Source: Deinococcus metalli (GTDB lineage Bacteria > Deinococcota > Deinococci > Deinococcales > Deinococcaceae). From it: 64,000 nucleotides of DNA. Below, in pieces: positions 52,014-64,000 of the stretch. A model generated the notes under the pieces. The model had not been told where the DNA came from. It saw nothing but the letters and a program-made list of their open reading frames with translations, and ran no database searches. Both the position numbers and the translations under genes were made by a program. Positions within the stretch are counted from its first letter, which is position 1, and every line of letters starts with the position of its first letter. Location of the stretch: assembly GCF_014201805.1 (NCBI RefSeq), contig NZ_JACHFK010000009.1, positions 1 to 64,000 on the forward strand, in the 5' to 3' direction.

Positions 52014-53498
52014 ATGACCGATCACCCTGCTCCCGACCGCGCCGCACGCCCCCCACGGGCGGCACTTGTTTCCGCGCTGCTCGGGCTGTGCGCGGCCCTC
52101 TCGGCGTGCGGGGGCGCCGCTCCGTCTGGGGGCACGCCGGACCCGTCCGGACCGCCGCTGCAACCGCAGACGGCGTGGACCCCGCTGCTGAACGGCACGG
52201 ACCTGAGCGGCTGGACGACATGGTTTCCCTCGCAGGGCGCGGGCCACGATCCCGAGCGCGTCTTCCAGGTGGAGGACGGCGCGCTGCACGTCCTGAACGT
52301 GCCGGTCACCGCCCAGGACCGCGATTTCGGGTATGTGGCGACCACCACCCCGCACGCCGACTACCGCCTGCGCCTGCAGTACCGCTGGGGCTCGAAGACC
52401 TTCGCGCCGCGGCGGGAGCAGCCGCGCGACGCGGGCGTGCTGTACCACATGACCGGCCCGGACGGCCTCTGGCCCAGTTCGCTGGAGTTCCAGATCATGG
52501 AGGGCAGCACCGGCGACCTGTGGGCGCTGAACGGCACCAACCTCAGCACCACGGCCGGCACGAACGCGGGCGGCGAACTGCGCTACGACCCCTTCGGGGA
52601 GGCCGTGACCACCACCTTCCCGGCCCAGAGCTACAAGCGCCTCGAGCGCGCGGCGGAGGTGCCGGAGGCCGCCGGCTGGAACGACATGGAACTCATCGTG
52701 TCGGGCGACGAGGCGGTGCAGGTCGTGGACGGGCAGGTGACCGCGCGCGTCACGGGTCTGCGCGCTCCGAACGGCTCGCCGCTCACGGCCGGCCGCATCG
52801 CCCTGCAGGCCGAGGGCGCCGAGGTCTACTACCGCAACATCGACGTGCGGCCGCTGGCGTACCTGCCTCCCCCGGCCGGCGCGACCGTGCTGCTGGGTCC
52901 GGGCGCGACCAGCGCGGACGGCTGGCAGGCCCGCTCCGGCGCCCCCGCCGACTGGCCGGTCCAGGGCGGCGTGATGACCGTGCGCAGCACCGCCGTGCCG
53001 GGCGACGCCGCGAGCAGCAACGACGTGCGCACCGCGCAGGAGTTCGGCGACATGCACGTGCACCTGGAGTTCAAGCTGCCGGTCACGCGGCCCGGAGTGC
53101 CGGAGCAGGACCGCGCGAACAGCGGCGTGTACCTGCAGGGCCGCTATGAGGTGCAGATCCTCGACTCGTTCGGGACCGCGCTGGGCGGCCGGGACGACCT
53201 GGGCGCGGTGTACGGCCAGCGGGACGCCGCCAGCAACGAGGCCCTGCCGGCCGGGACGTGGCAGACCTACGACATCCTGTTCCGCGCCGCGCGCTGGCAG
53301 GGCGGCGAGAAGGCGCAGGACGCCCGCATGACCGTGTACCTCAACGGCGAGAAGGTGCAGGACGACGTGCCCGTGAGCGGCAGCACGCTGCTGGGCGCGC
53401 CCGAGGCCGACGCGGACGGCCCGCTGGTCCTGCAGGACCACGGCAGCGCGGTGCAGTTCCGCAACATCTGGGCAGCCCCACTGGACGGCGGGTCCTGA
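52014..53498 (+). CDS. Lipoprotein with two DUF1080 domains
   Basis: 494 residues. Lipoprotein signal (lipobox LSAC, lipidated Cys near residue 32), then two 3-keto-disaccharide hydrolase (DUF1080) jelly-roll domains: residues about 50-285 (WTPLLNGTDLSGWTTW ... GVLYHMTGPDGLWPSSLEFQIMEG) and about 300-490 (LEFKLPVTRPGVPEQDRANSGVYLQGRYEVQILDSFG). Each has the Glu-rich sheet expected for glycan hydrolysis or binding. Surface-exposed. GGAGG lies 7 nt before the ATG. No sugar-use genes adjoin it; the exact glycan is unknown. Confidence 0.88.
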   Translation: MTDHPAPDRAARPPRAALVSALLGLCAALSACGGAAPSGGTPDPSGPPLQPQTAWTPLLNGTDLSGWTTWFPSQGAGHDPERVFQVEDGALHVLNVPVTAQDRDFGYVATTTPHADYRLRLQYRWGSKTFAPRREQPRDAGVLYHMTGPDGLWPSSLEFQIMEGSTGDLWALNGTNLSTTAGTNAGGELRYDPFGEAVTTTFPAQSYKRLERAAEVPEAAGWNDMELIVSGDEAVQVVDGQVTARVTGLRAPNGSPLTAGRIALQAEGAEVYYRNIDVRPLAYLPPPAGATVLLGPGATSADGWQARSGAPADWPVQGGVMTVRSTAVPGDAASSNDVRTAQEFGDMHVHLEFKLPVTRPGVPEQDRANSGVYLQGRYEVQILDSFGTALGGRDDLGAVYGQRDAASNEALPAGTWQTYDILFRAARWQGGEKAQDARMTVYLNGEKVQDDVPVSGSTLLGAPEADADGPLVLQDHGSAVQFRNIWAAPLDGGS

Positions 53499-53566
53499 GC
53501 GGAGCCTGCGCCGTGTAGGACGGCCAGGACGGAATCCGCGCTCCAATCAGCCGCCCGGACGTGCGC

Positions 53567-53572
53567 TACGCT
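53567..53572 (+). promoter_or_regulatory. Leaderless -10 box of mutL
   Basis: TACGCT, 6 nt before the GTG at 53579; an example of a leaderless GTG start. Confidence 0.55.
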
Positions 53573-53578
53573 GCGCGC

Positions 53579-55222
53579 GTGATCCACGTCCTGCCGCCCC
53601 ACGTGGCCCGCCTGATCGCGGCGGGCGAGGTGGTGTCGCGCCCGCTGGATGTGGTGCGGGAACTCGTGGACAACGCCCTGGACGCCGGAGCGACCCGGAT
53701 CGAGGTGGAGGTCGAGGAGGGCGGCCTGCGGGTGGTGCGTGTGCGCGACAACGGCGTGGGCATCCCCGCCGAATCGGTGGCGCTGGCGGCCGTGCGGCAC
53801 GCGACCAGCAAGCTCCCGCCGGACGTGAGCGCGGTGGAGAGCGTCACGACGCTGGGCTTCCGCGGCGAGGCGCTGTGGGCGGCGGCCCAGGCGGGTCACC
53901 TGCACCTCGTGACCCGGCCCGCCGCGCAGGTGGGCGCGGCCGAGGTGCACGCCCACGCCGAGGACGTGCAGGTGGGCCGCACGTCGGCGCCGGCCGGCAC
54001 GACTGTCGCGGTCAGTGGGCTGTTCGGGGCGCTGCCCGCCCGCCTGCGCACGCAGCTGCCTCCTGCCAGCGAGGTGCGCGAGATCACGGCGCTGCTGGGC
54101 CGCTACGTGCTGCACCACCCCGCCGTCCACTGGCGCGTCACGGTGGACGGCGAGGCCCGCGTGACGCACGCGCCCGCCGATCACCGCGGCGCAGTGGCGA
54201 GCGTGTACGGGCCGGTCAGCGCGAACCGCGTGCTGGCCGTCGAAGCCGGGGGCGTGCGCGGCGTGGTCTCGCGCCCGGAACTCACGCGCGCGCGGCGCGA
54301 CCGCATGCACTTCAGCGTGAACGGCCGCCCCGTGCAGGCCCCGCCGGAGCTGGAAAAGGCCGTGATCGAGGGCTATGCGGAACTGCTCCCCGCCGGCGTC
54401 GCGCCGCTGTGCGTGCTCGACCTGACCGTGGCCCCGGGCGACCACAACCCGAATGTCCACCCTGCCAAGCAGACGGTCGCGCTGGCCGACCTGCCGGGCG
54501 TGGCGGCGCGCGTGCGCTCGGCGGTCGCGGCCGCGCTGGCGGCGCATCCGCTGGCCCGGCTGGCCCCGGCCCTGAGCGCTCCGCCGCCGCCCGTGCGGGA
54601 CGCGGGCGGGTCGTCCTTCCCGGCGCTGAGCCTGGTCGGCGTGTACCAGGGCCTGTACCTGCTCGCGCAGGGTGAGGGCGACCTGTGGGTGGTGGACGCC
54701 CACGCGGCCCACGAACGCGCCCTGTACGAGCGGCTGGCGCGCGGCCTGACGGAGGCACCCGCCGTCGAGCTGCCCGAGCCCGAACTGCTGCACCTCACCC
54801 CGGAACAGACCGCGCGGCTGCACGAACGTGCGCCCACGCTGCACTCCTGGGGCCTGACGCTGGAGGACTTCGGCGCGGGCCTGGCGCGGCTGCGGACCCT
54901 GCCGGCCAGCCTGGCCGCGCTGGGCGTGCCGCGGCTGCACGAGCAGATCGTGGAGGCCGCGCTGGGCGACTCGCCGGACCCGCGCCGGGACGTGCTGGCG
55001 CGGCTGGCGTGCGCCCCAGCCCTGAAGGCGGGCATGCTCGACCACGCGCGCGGCGAGGACGTGCTTGCCGCGCTGGCCGCGTGCGAGCACCCGTGGGCGT
55101 GCCCACACGGCCGCCCGACCGTGCTGCGGCTGGCGGAACGCGAACTGGCCCACGCCTTCGGGCGGCGCGGCGTGCGCGACGTGGCGCGCGGGCGCGACAG
55201 CGTGCCGGGCCTGAAACCCTGA
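53579..55222 (+). CDS. mutL: DNA mismatch repair protein MutL
   Basis: 547 residues. GHKL ATPase N domain: ELVDNALDAGATRIEV (motif I), RDNGVGI (II), ATSKLPP with TLGFRGEAL (III), and a C-terminal dimer domain. DAHAAHERALYE starting at D373 fits the metal-binding DQHAX2EX4E endonuclease motif with Ala for Gln, and CPHGRP lies near residue 508, so it is probably a nicking MutL, as in bacteria without MutH. Starts with GTG at 53579, chosen by family alignment (MIHVLPPHVARLIAAGEVV) and the TACGCT box. Works with MutS encoded 9 kb upstream. Confidence 0.95.
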   Translation: MIHVLPPHVARLIAAGEVVSRPLDVVRELVDNALDAGATRIEVEVEEGGLRVVRVRDNGVGIPAESVALAAVRHATSKLPPDVSAVESVTTLGFRGEALWAAAQAGHLHLVTRPAAQVGAAEVHAHAEDVQVGRTSAPAGTTVAVSGLFGALPARLRTQLPPASEVREITALLGRYVLHHPAVHWRVTVDGEARVTHAPADHRGAVASVYGPVSANRVLAVEAGGVRGVVSRPELTRARRDRMHFSVNGRPVQAPPELEKAVIEGYAELLPAGVAPLCVLDLTVAPGDHNPNVHPAKQTVALADLPGVAARVRSAVAAALAAHPLARLAPALSAPPPPVRDAGGSSFPALSLVGVYQGLYLLAQGEGDLWVVDAHAAHERALYERLARGLTEAPAVELPEPELLHLTPEQTARLHERAPTLHSWGLTLEDFGAGLARLRTLPASLAALGVPRLHEQIVEAALGDSPDPRRDVLARLACAPALKAGMLDHARGEDVLAALAACEHPWACPHGRPTVLRLAERELAHAFGRRGVRDVARGRDSVPGLKP

Positions 55223-55238
55223 GCCGCGGCCCGGCTCA
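55220..55238. terminator. Hairpin between mutL and the convergent M20 gene
   Basis: 7-bp inverted repeat TGAGCCG/CGGCTCA over the mutL stop and 3' end of the convergent gene; no T run. Weak evidence. Confidence 0.35.
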
Positions 55239-56396
55239 CTGCGGCTGCGTGAGCCTCCGGGCCGCCGCGACGTACAGCCGCATGCCGTACTCCAGGGCGC
55301 GCTCGTCGATGTCGAACTTCGGGTGGTGGTGCGGCGCGGCGTCCGGGCCGCCGGCGCCGACCAGGATGAACGACGCGGGCACCCGGCCCATGTAGGCGCT
55401 GAAGTCCTCGCCGCCCATCAAGGGCTCGCCGGGGTGCAGCGTGGCGTCCGGCAGGGCCTGCGCCGCCACGTCACGCAGCGTGGCCGTCACGCCGGGGTCG
55501 TTGTTCACGGCGTCGTAGCCGGTGTGGTACGCGAAGGTGTAGGTGGCGCCCGACGCGGCCGTGATCCCCTTCACGACGGTCTCGATACGCTCCGGCATGG
55601 CGGCGCGCAGCGCCGGGTCGAAGGTGCGGACTGAGCCGCCCAGCGTGACCTCGCCGGGAATGACGTTGTGCGCGGTGCCGCCGTGCAGGGTGGTCACACT
55701 CAGCACCGCCGGCTGCACGGGGTCGCGCTGGCGCGAGACCACGCTCTGGAGGCCCAGGATGACCTGCGCGGCGATCACGACCGGGTCGATGGTCGTGTGC
55801 GGGAACGCGGCGTGCCCGCCCTTGCCGCGGATGGTGACGTCGAAGCTGTCGGGCGCGGCGAGCAGCGGGCCGTCGCGCAGCACGATCACGCCGGCCGGCA
55901 GCGGGCTCATCAGGTGCATGCCGACCGCGACGTCCACGCCGGCCATCAGGCCGCCGTCCACGAGTTCGCGCGCGCCGCCCGGGAACAGTTCCTCGGCGTG
56001 CTGGAAGATGAAGCGCACCTCGCCGTGCAGGGTCTCGGGATGCGCGCTGAGGTCCTGCACGGCCCCGAGCAGCATGGCGGTGTGGCCGTCGTGGCCGCAC
56101 GCGTGCATCACGCCGGGCGTCTGCGACGCGAACGCCAGGCCGGTGTCCTCGTGGATGGGCAGCGCGTCCATGTCGGCGCGCAGCAGCACCGTGCGGCCCG
56201 GTCCGGCGGTCCCCTTCAGCACGGCCAGGACGCTGGTGGGCGTGGGGCGCGTGACCGTCAGGTGCGGAAAGCCGCGCAGCACGTCTTCCACGTACTGAGC
56301 GGTGGCGTGTTCTTGGAAGGAGAGTTCGGGGTGCTGGTGCAGCCAGCGCCGCCAGGCGATGACCTGCTCGGCGCGGGTCGTGGAGATCGTGGTCAT
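55236..56396 (-). CDS. M20 family amidohydrolase (hippurate hydrolase/HipO type)
   Basis: 386 residues, M20D amidohydrolase. Metal motifs: RADMDALPIHEDTGL, MHACGHDGHTAMLLGA, QHAEELFPGGARELV, GMHL and the C-terminal MGGEDFSAYM with PHHHPKFDID. Start WRRWLHQHPELSFQE is diagnostic of N-acyl-amino-acid/hippurate/IAA-amino-acid hydrolases. ATG at 56396 has GGAGGG upstream. Cytosolic. Acyl-group specificity is not predictable. Followed on the other strand by mutL; single gene. Confidence 0.92.
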   Translation of the reverse strand: MTTISTTRAEQVIAWRRWLHQHPELSFQEHATAQYVEDVLRGFPHLTVTRPTPTSVLAVLKGTAGPGRTVLLRADMDALPIHEDTGLAFASQTPGVMHACGHDGHTAMLLGAVQDLSAHPETLHGEVRFIFQHAEELFPGGARELVDGGLMAGVDVAVGMHLMSPLPAGVIVLRDGPLLAAPDSFDVTIRGKGGHAAFPHTTIDPVVIAAQVILGLQSVVSRQRDPVQPAVLSVTTLHGGTAHNVIPGEVTLGGSVRTFDPALRAAMPERIETVVKGITAASGATYTFAYHTGYDAVNNDPGVTATLRDVAAQALPDATLHPGEPLMGGEDFSAYMGRVPASFILVGAGGPDAAPHHHPKFDIDERALEYGMRLYVAAARRLTQPQ

Positions 56397-56520
56397 GAAG
56401 GCCCTCCGGGACCGCCCGGAGACGTCCGGGCCGGCGTTCCCCGACGATTCCACCCCGGCTGCCGGGACGTCAACTGCGGGGAGGCGCCTTCAGGCGAGGG
56501 CCGGCCGGGCCGGAGAACCG

Positions 56521-58317
56521 TCAGTCTCCGGCGGGCGCGGTGTACGCGGGCGCCGTCAGCACGTTCAGCACGCCGGGGTCCGCACGGCGGGCGTGGGCCG
56601 GGTGGGCCGTGACGACCGCGTCGGCCGCGCGCAGGGTCAGGAGGCGCATCAGGAAGGTCGCGTGGTCCACCGTGCCGATCCGCAGGCCCGGCACGCCCAG
56701 CAGCCGCGTGCCGAGCGGCGTGCGGCGCAGGCGGCCCAGGTGGCTGCGGACGTGGCCTTTCAGGGTTGCCCGGCGCGAGGGCAGGGTCAGGTCGTCCAGC
56801 AGCCCCGCGATCAGCCCCGGCTCCAGCAGCTCGTCGATGCGGCTGGGCTGGTCCGCCATGGCCTGTACAGCGGCGCGCTGCGCGATCAGTTCGGCGTTCC
56901 AGTCGGGTTCGTAGCCCTGGCTGGCGGCGATGGGCACGCGCAGCAGCTGCGGGTCGAGGTGCAGCAGGGCGGCGCGGAACAGGGCCTTGTCGGCCATCGC
57001 GGGCAGCGGAATGCGGCTCAGGAAGTTCAGCACCTCGGTGTCCAGGAACGGCGTGTGCACGCGGGCGGCGTGTCCGGCGAAGCGCTCACGCCACGGCAGC
57101 AGCACGTGCGGCAGGTGCTGGTCGAGCATCAGCATCAGGTCGCGCTGGGCGGGGTGCTCCCAGTTCAGGGTGCGGGCGGTGATCACGTCCAGTTCCGCCT
57201 GCCACGCGCCCTCCAGCGTGGCGTACCGGTCGGCGGGGATGCGGCCCTGCAACCACGCCAGGGGCGCGAAGCCGGTCAGGTAGTGGTTCTTGAGCTGCTC
57301 CGGCACGGTCTTGAGGGGGTGGCTGCACAGCTCGAAGGCCTGCTCGCCGGTGAACACGTCGGTGGGCCGCAGCGCGCCGAGCTGTGTCCACGCGTCGGCC
57401 TCGTCGCAGAAGTGCGTGACGCCCTGCCCCCACTGTGCGTTGTGGCGCACGGTGCTCGGCAGGTCGCCGCCGTACGCGCCGATCACGGTGTGCTGCGCGC
57501 CGTACTGCGCGGCGAGCCGCGCGGCGACGCTGGTGTCGGAGCGGCGCGTCTGGTCGCCCAGCGCGTACGAGAAGCTCTGCAGGGCCGGGCCGCCCGACGC
57601 CAGCAGGCTCAGCAGGCCGCGGGAATCGTAGCCGCCGCTCAGCGACAGGATCACGCGTGGGCCGGCCTCTGCCACGCGGCGTGCGGTGGCGGCGCGCAGC
57701 AGGTGCGCGAGTTCGCGCGTCAGGTCCTCCGTGACGCTTCCGGTCAGCGGGCCGGGCGACACGCTCCAGTACTCCTGCACGTGCAGCCGGGTGCGTTCCA
57801 CGGTCGTGACGCTGGCGCGCGGCAGGGCGCGCACGCCGGCGTGCAGAGTCAGGCCGCCGAACATGTTTCCGGTCGCCAGGTACGCGGCGACGCCGGCCGG
57901 GTCGAGCGGCCGCGGCTGGAACCCGGCCCAGTCGGCGCGGGTGGCGAGGGCCACGTGGTCGCCGTCGTGCGCGGCGTACAGCTTGTGCGACCCGGACGGG
58001 TCGGTGATCACGCTGACCGTGCCCTGCCGCAGGTCGAGGAGGACCAGCGTGTACGCGCCCTCGATGTGCCTCCCCAGCGCCGCGCCGTGCTGACGGTACA
58101 GGGCCGGCAGCGCCGCCACCGGTGTGCCGTACACCTGACCGTGCAGGAGCGCCACGACGTCCGATGCGGGGCACACAACGGGCCGGACGCCGACCGCACT
58201 GAGCTGTGCGCGCCACGGGCCGACCGCGAAGGGCTGGGCCAGCGCGGCCCTGGTGAGGGGCCCGGCGGGGAGCGCGTGGCCGGTCCAGTCGAGGTGGAGG
58301 CCGAAGTCAGCGGACAT
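56521..58317 (-). CDS. Asparagine-synthetase-like protein lacking the N-terminal Cys
   Basis: 598 residues with the two-domain AsnB layout: N-terminal Ntn/GATase-II-like domain (IEGAYTLVLLDLRQG near 85-98, then DPSGSHKLY) and C-terminal PP-loop synthetase with LSLSGGYDSRG (SGGYDSR at 227-233). The sequence begins MSADFG, not MC, so the glutaminase nucleophile is absent; it either uses free ammonia or forms an intramolecular amide, as beta-lactam synthetase does. No lasso-peptide or antibiotic genes adjoin it; AsnB-like genes also occur in surface-polysaccharide loci. Start at 58317 by conserved context; no clear ribosome site. Function open. Confidence 0.8.
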   Translation of the reverse strand: MSADFGLHLDWTGHALPAGPLTRAALAQPFAVGPWRAQLSAVGVRPVVCPASDVVALLHGQVYGTPVAALPALYRQHGAALGRHIEGAYTLVLLDLRQGTVSVITDPSGSHKLYAAHDGDHVALATRADWAGFQPRPLDPAGVAAYLATGNMFGGLTLHAGVRALPRASVTTVERTRLHVQEYWSVSPGPLTGSVTEDLTRELAHLLRAATARRVAEAGPRVILSLSGGYDSRGLLSLLASGGPALQSFSYALGDQTRRSDTSVAARLAAQYGAQHTVIGAYGGDLPSTVRHNAQWGQGVTHFCDEADAWTQLGALRPTDVFTGEQAFELCSHPLKTVPEQLKNHYLTGFAPLAWLQGRIPADRYATLEGAWQAELDVITARTLNWEHPAQRDLMLMLDQHLPHVLLPWRERFAGHAARVHTPFLDTEVLNFLSRIPLPAMADKALFRAALLHLDPQLLRVPIAASQGYEPDWNAELIAQRAAVQAMADQPSRIDELLEPGLIAGLLDDLTLPSRRATLKGHVRSHLGRLRRTPLGTRLLGVPGLRIGTVDHATFLMRLLTLRAADAVVTAHPAHARRADPGVLNVLTAPAYTAPAGD

Positions 58318-58479
58318 GGCGCGACGACCCGGCTACGTGCCGACCTGTCCCTGCAGCGGGTAAAGGAAAGGTGAAGAACGTCATGCCTCACGGTAGGCAG
58401 GACACGGTGACGCCACTCTGACAAAACCGCGTCCTGGACGCCCCCCAGCGGTCCCCCCCGGCGGGGGCGTGCACGCACA

Positions 58480-58502
58480 AGGGCGGCCTGAACGGCCGCC
58501 CT
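58480..58502 (-). terminator. Terminator after secA
   Basis: Perfect 9-bp stem AGGGCGGCC/GGCCGCCCT with a 5-base loop, 20 bp past the secA stop; followed by TTG, a weak T tail. The rest of 58318-58479, between the AsnB-like start and this stem, holds no feature I can support. Confidence 0.65.
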
Positions 58503-58521
58503 CTCCCGTGCCGACTGCCGC

Positions 58522-61131
<2,610 letters not shown>

Positions 61132-61139
61132 GACACGCG

Positions 61140-61145
61140 AGTATA
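61140..61145 (-). promoter_or_regulatory. -10 box of secA
   Basis: TATACT on the minus strand, 8 nt before the ATG at 61131. Confidence 0.55.
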
Positions 61146-61289
61146 CCGCCCATGACCTGACCGGAACCTCACGACTTCAGTGAGACGGGCGAAGGCAACC
61201 TGAGCGGCCTGGACTCAGGCTGAATGTGAAGCCCGAAGCAGGCCTTCACGGGAGCGCGCGTTCATGTGTGCCCGCTCATCTGAGGCCCG

Positions 61290-61295
61290 TATGCT
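61290..61295 (+). promoter_or_regulatory. Leaderless -10 box of the lipoprotein gene
   Basis: TATGCT, 6 nt before the ATG at 61302. Confidence 0.6.
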
Positions 61296-61301
61296 GCGCT
61301 C

Positions 61302-61775
61302 ATGCGTCTTCCTGCCCTGCTGCCCCTGGCCCTGACCCTGCCGCTCCTGGGCGCGTGCGCGCCGCTGTACGCCATGCTGGCCGAGCGCGACGCGAACGGC
61401 CCCTCGCCGCGCCGCGCCGGGCCGCTGGTCGTCGGGCAGACGTGGACTGTCAGCGGTCTGGTGGACGGCCGCGCGGTCACCAGTACGGTCAGCATCCGCG
61501 ACCTCGTGAACGTTCCGAACGGCACCGGCAGCGTGAATGCCCGCGACCAGATCGCCGCCTTCGAGGAGAGCCGCGCGGGCTTCACCGTCGCGGACTTCAA
61601 TCCGTCCACCCGCGTGGTCCGTTTCCGCTGGGTGGGAGAAGCCGACGGCATCAGCTACACCTGCGTCGCCTCGCACACCGGCGCCAGCCCCCTGCGCGGC
61701 GAACTGACCTATGAGCGCCTGGGTAAAGTGGTCGCCACCGGCACCTGTGACGCCCTGGTCAGCCAGGCGCCCTGA
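61302..61775 (+). CDS. Small lipoprotein, unknown function
   Basis: 157 residues. Lipoprotein signal with lipobox LLGAC (lipidated Cys at residue 19), then a beta-rich domain (GPLVVGQTWTVSGLVDGRAV ... STRVVRFRWVGEADGISYTC) with a possible disulfide between the two C-terminal cysteines. No family recognised. Membrane-anchored on the outside. Leaderless promoter and a following hairpin make it an independent unit. Function unknown. Confidence 0.75.
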   Translation: MRLPALLPLALTLPLLGACAPLYAMLAERDANGPSPRRAGPLVVGQTWTVSGLVDGRAVTSTVSIRDLVNVPNGTGSVNARDQIAAFEESRAGFTVADFNPSTRVVRFRWVGEADGISYTCVASHTGASPLRGELTYERLGKVVATGTCDALVSQAP

Positions 61776-61791
61776 GGCCGGACGTTATAGA

Positions 61792-61814
61792 GCCGCCCAG
61801 CATCACTGGGCGGC
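61792..61814 (+). terminator. Hairpin after the lipoprotein gene
   Basis: Perfect 9-bp inverted repeat GCCGCCCAG/CTGGGCGGC, 5-base loop, 17 bp after the stop; no T run on either strand. The remaining 61815-62016 has no ORF or motif I can support. Confidence 0.5.
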
Positions 61815-62016
61815 CCGGACACGCAGGATCATGACGCTGACGTGACCCTCGCCGGACGGGCCGGGGAACGTCATCCGGGCCCTGTGCTTTCAGTGCCGAC
61901 CCTCCGCTGGCGGTGAGCAGGCCGCCGGCTCTGGGGTTCCTGGCCCGCCGTGAGCCGGAGGGCAAGGGCACGTCCCGCGCCGGCTCCCACGCGGCCGAGC
62001 AACGGCCGCCGAAAAC

Positions 62017-63177
62017 TCACCACACGTAGGCGTCCCGCCACGGCTCGCCGCGCCGCAGGAAGGGTGCACGGGAGCCGAGCACGCGGTGGCCGCCCTTGAC
62101 GGCGGCGCGCACGAGCACGCGCGGATCGAGGTCCGGGTAGAGCGTCCGGGCGAAGGCCACGTCGTCCCGCACGTCCAGCGAGCCGCCGCTGGCGACGGAG
62201 TCGGTGCCCACGGCGACCTCGACGCCGGCCGCCGCGTACGCCGCCCACGGAAACACACCGCACTCCAGGTGGTGGTTGCTGCGCGGGCACGTCACGACCG
62301 CGCAGCCGGCGCGGGCCACACGGGCGATGTCGTCCAGGGTGACGTTCACCATGTGGATCAGCGTGGGCCGACGCTCCAGCACGCCCAGCTCGTCCAGGTA
62401 GCGCACGGGGGTCAGTCCGGGCTCCGGGTCGCGGCCGATCACCTGGGCGAAGGTGTCAGGCGTGAAGGGCTTCAGGCGGTGCTCCCACAGCGGGCCAGCG
62501 CCGGTCTCGAAGAGTTCGGGTTCGCTGGGGTGCTCGGCCACGTGAATCTGCATGGGCAGGCCCTCACCGTGCGCGTACTCGGTCACCAGCCGCAGCAGGC
62601 GGTGACTGACCGTGAACGGCGTGTGCGGCGTGACACCCACGCGCAGGCCCTCCGGCAACCCGCGCGCCCGCCAGCCCTCGATCCGCGCCCGCAGCGCTGC
62701 GAAGCGCTCCTCGGCGTGCTCCGGGAAGGCGCCCAGCACCTCGAAGTACAGCACGCCCGTCAGGTCGTTCCGGTCCAGCAGGGCGTCCATCACGTCCGGC
62801 GACCACACGATGTCGCCCACACCGCCGACGCCCAGCCGGGCCAGCGTGTCGGCTCCGGCCTGGGCACCCCCCACACCACGCAACTCGCGCTGCGCGACCA
62901 CCACCTCGGGCAGCCAGCGGAAGTACGGCAGCGCCTGGAAGTCATAGGCGCTCATGTCGAGGTGCGTGTGCGCGTTCACCGGCGGCGGGGCGATCACGCC
63001 GCCCACGTGTTCCTCGCGGGCGTGCGGGTACGCGCGGCGCAGCTCGGCCGGATCGCCGGTCGCGGCGACGGTCTCCCCCACCACGACCACGCCGCCCGGC
63101 GCGTGGCCGCCCCCCATGCCGGTGTACAGCACGTCGCAGGTGAGCAGGCGGGGGGTGTACGGGCCGGGCGCAGTCAT
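62017..63177 (-). CDS. Amidohydrolase/deaminase (TrzA/MtaD-like)
   Basis: 386 residues, metal-dependent amidohydrolase with the deaminase pattern NAHTHLDMS (about 69-77), [13 protein letters not shown] (metal His and catalytic Glu region), [16 protein letters not shown] and GTDSVASGG (final Asp). Similar enzymes deaminate S-adenosylhomocysteine, methylthioadenosine or aminodeoxyfutalosine (menaquinone synthesis); the last is attractive for Deinococcus but unproven here. The start is supported by a TAGCAT box 6 nt upstream. Its neighbour downstream of the promoter is the ROK kinase, oriented the same way. Confidence 0.82.
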   Translation of the reverse strand: MTAPGPYTPRLLTCDVLYTGMGGGHAPGGVVVVGETVAATGDPAELRRAYPHAREEHVGGVIAPPPVNAHTHLDMSAYDFQALPYFRWLPEVVVAQRELRGVGGAQAGADTLARLGVGGVGDIVWSPDVMDALLDRNDLTGVLYFEVLGAFPEHAEERFAALRARIEGWRARGLPEGLRVGVTPHTPFTVSHRLLRLVTEYAHGEGLPMQIHVAEHPSEPELFETGAGPLWEHRLKPFTPDTFAQVIGRDPEPGLTPVRYLDELGVLERRPTLIHMVNVTLDDIARVARAGCAVVTCPRSNHHLECGVFPWAAYAAAGVEVAVGTDSVASGGSLDVRDDVAFARTLYPDLDPRVLVRAAVKGGHRVLGSRAPFLRRGEPWRDAYVW

Positions 63178-63183
63178 GCGGGC

Positions 63184-63189
63184 ATGCTA
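63184..63189 (-). promoter_or_regulatory. Leaderless -10 box of the amidohydrolase
   Basis: TAGCAT on the minus strand, 6 nt before the ATG at 63177 and just past the stop of the upstream kinase gene. Confidence 0.55.
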
Positions 63190-63209
63190 GGGCAGCGGCC
63201 CGCCGCGGC

Positions 63210-64000
<791 letters not shown>

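Overview
The window is a GC-rich chromosomal stretch of a Deinococcus-type bacterium. Four things point there: the 5' end of a 23S rRNA that reads like the Deinococcus gene; a CbiX-type chelatase fused to an Fe-S tail like D. radiodurans DR2241; the gene run qcr/pet genes - small ORFs - HesB/IscA - ruvC, which I recall as D. radiodurans gene order; and many genes with a TANNNT box exactly 6 nt upstream of the start codon and no Shine-Dalgarno, the leaderless-mRNA architecture described in Deinococcus. Sixty-three protein genes are called; almost all are ordinary chromosomal genes.

Layout. 1-250: start of a minus-strand 23S rRNA with its own sigma70-like promoter, divergent from a fused moaD-moaE. 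0.9-8.4 kb, mostly minus strand: prsW-ruvC, an A-type Fe-S carrier, two small proteins, a three-gene cytochrome bc complex, and a response regulator - small Cys protein - beta-lactamase-like operon. 8.5-15.1 kb, plus strand: M32 carboxypeptidase, sufU, and a LacI regulator with an exact LacI-type operator ahead of a Frc-like sugar ABC transporter. 15.1-27 kb: a six-repeat protein with exact 22-residue periodicity, sucB, ribokinase, a membrane protein, sucA, a gluconolactonase-like enzyme, several small envelope proteins, a membrane HD-GYP protein, YbjN, a Rho-N-like small protein and YwbE.

27.1-29.2 kb: an AT-rich insert carrying a RecF/AAA15-type ATPase and a small TOPRIM/DUF4276-like protein. 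It lies directly behind the purine operon and looks like a horizontally acquired anti-phage module. It is the best candidate here for an undescribed system. 29.2-35.7 kb: purine operon purC-purS-cupin-purQ-dinB-purL-purF. 36-44 kb: the DR2241-like chelatase, an EF-hand protein, M20 and S41 peptidases, a thioesterase, a pterin dehydratase and mutS.

44.3-51.9 kb: a seven-gene minus-strand amino-acid operon (binding protein, permease, XRE-cupin regulator, ABC ATPase, ureohydrolase, aminotransferase, FMN 2-hydroxyacid oxidase). It diverges from a FAD-linked 2-hydroxyacid dehydrogenase across an inverted-repeat operator that overlaps a good promoter. This suggests uptake and oxidation of a guanidino compound such as arginine. 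52-64 kb: a two-domain DUF1080 lipoprotein, mutL, an M20 amidohydrolase, an asparagine-synthetase homologue without the nucleophilic Cys, secA, a lipoprotein, an amidohydrolase, and the 3' part of a polyphosphate-glucokinase-like ROK kinase cut by the window edge.
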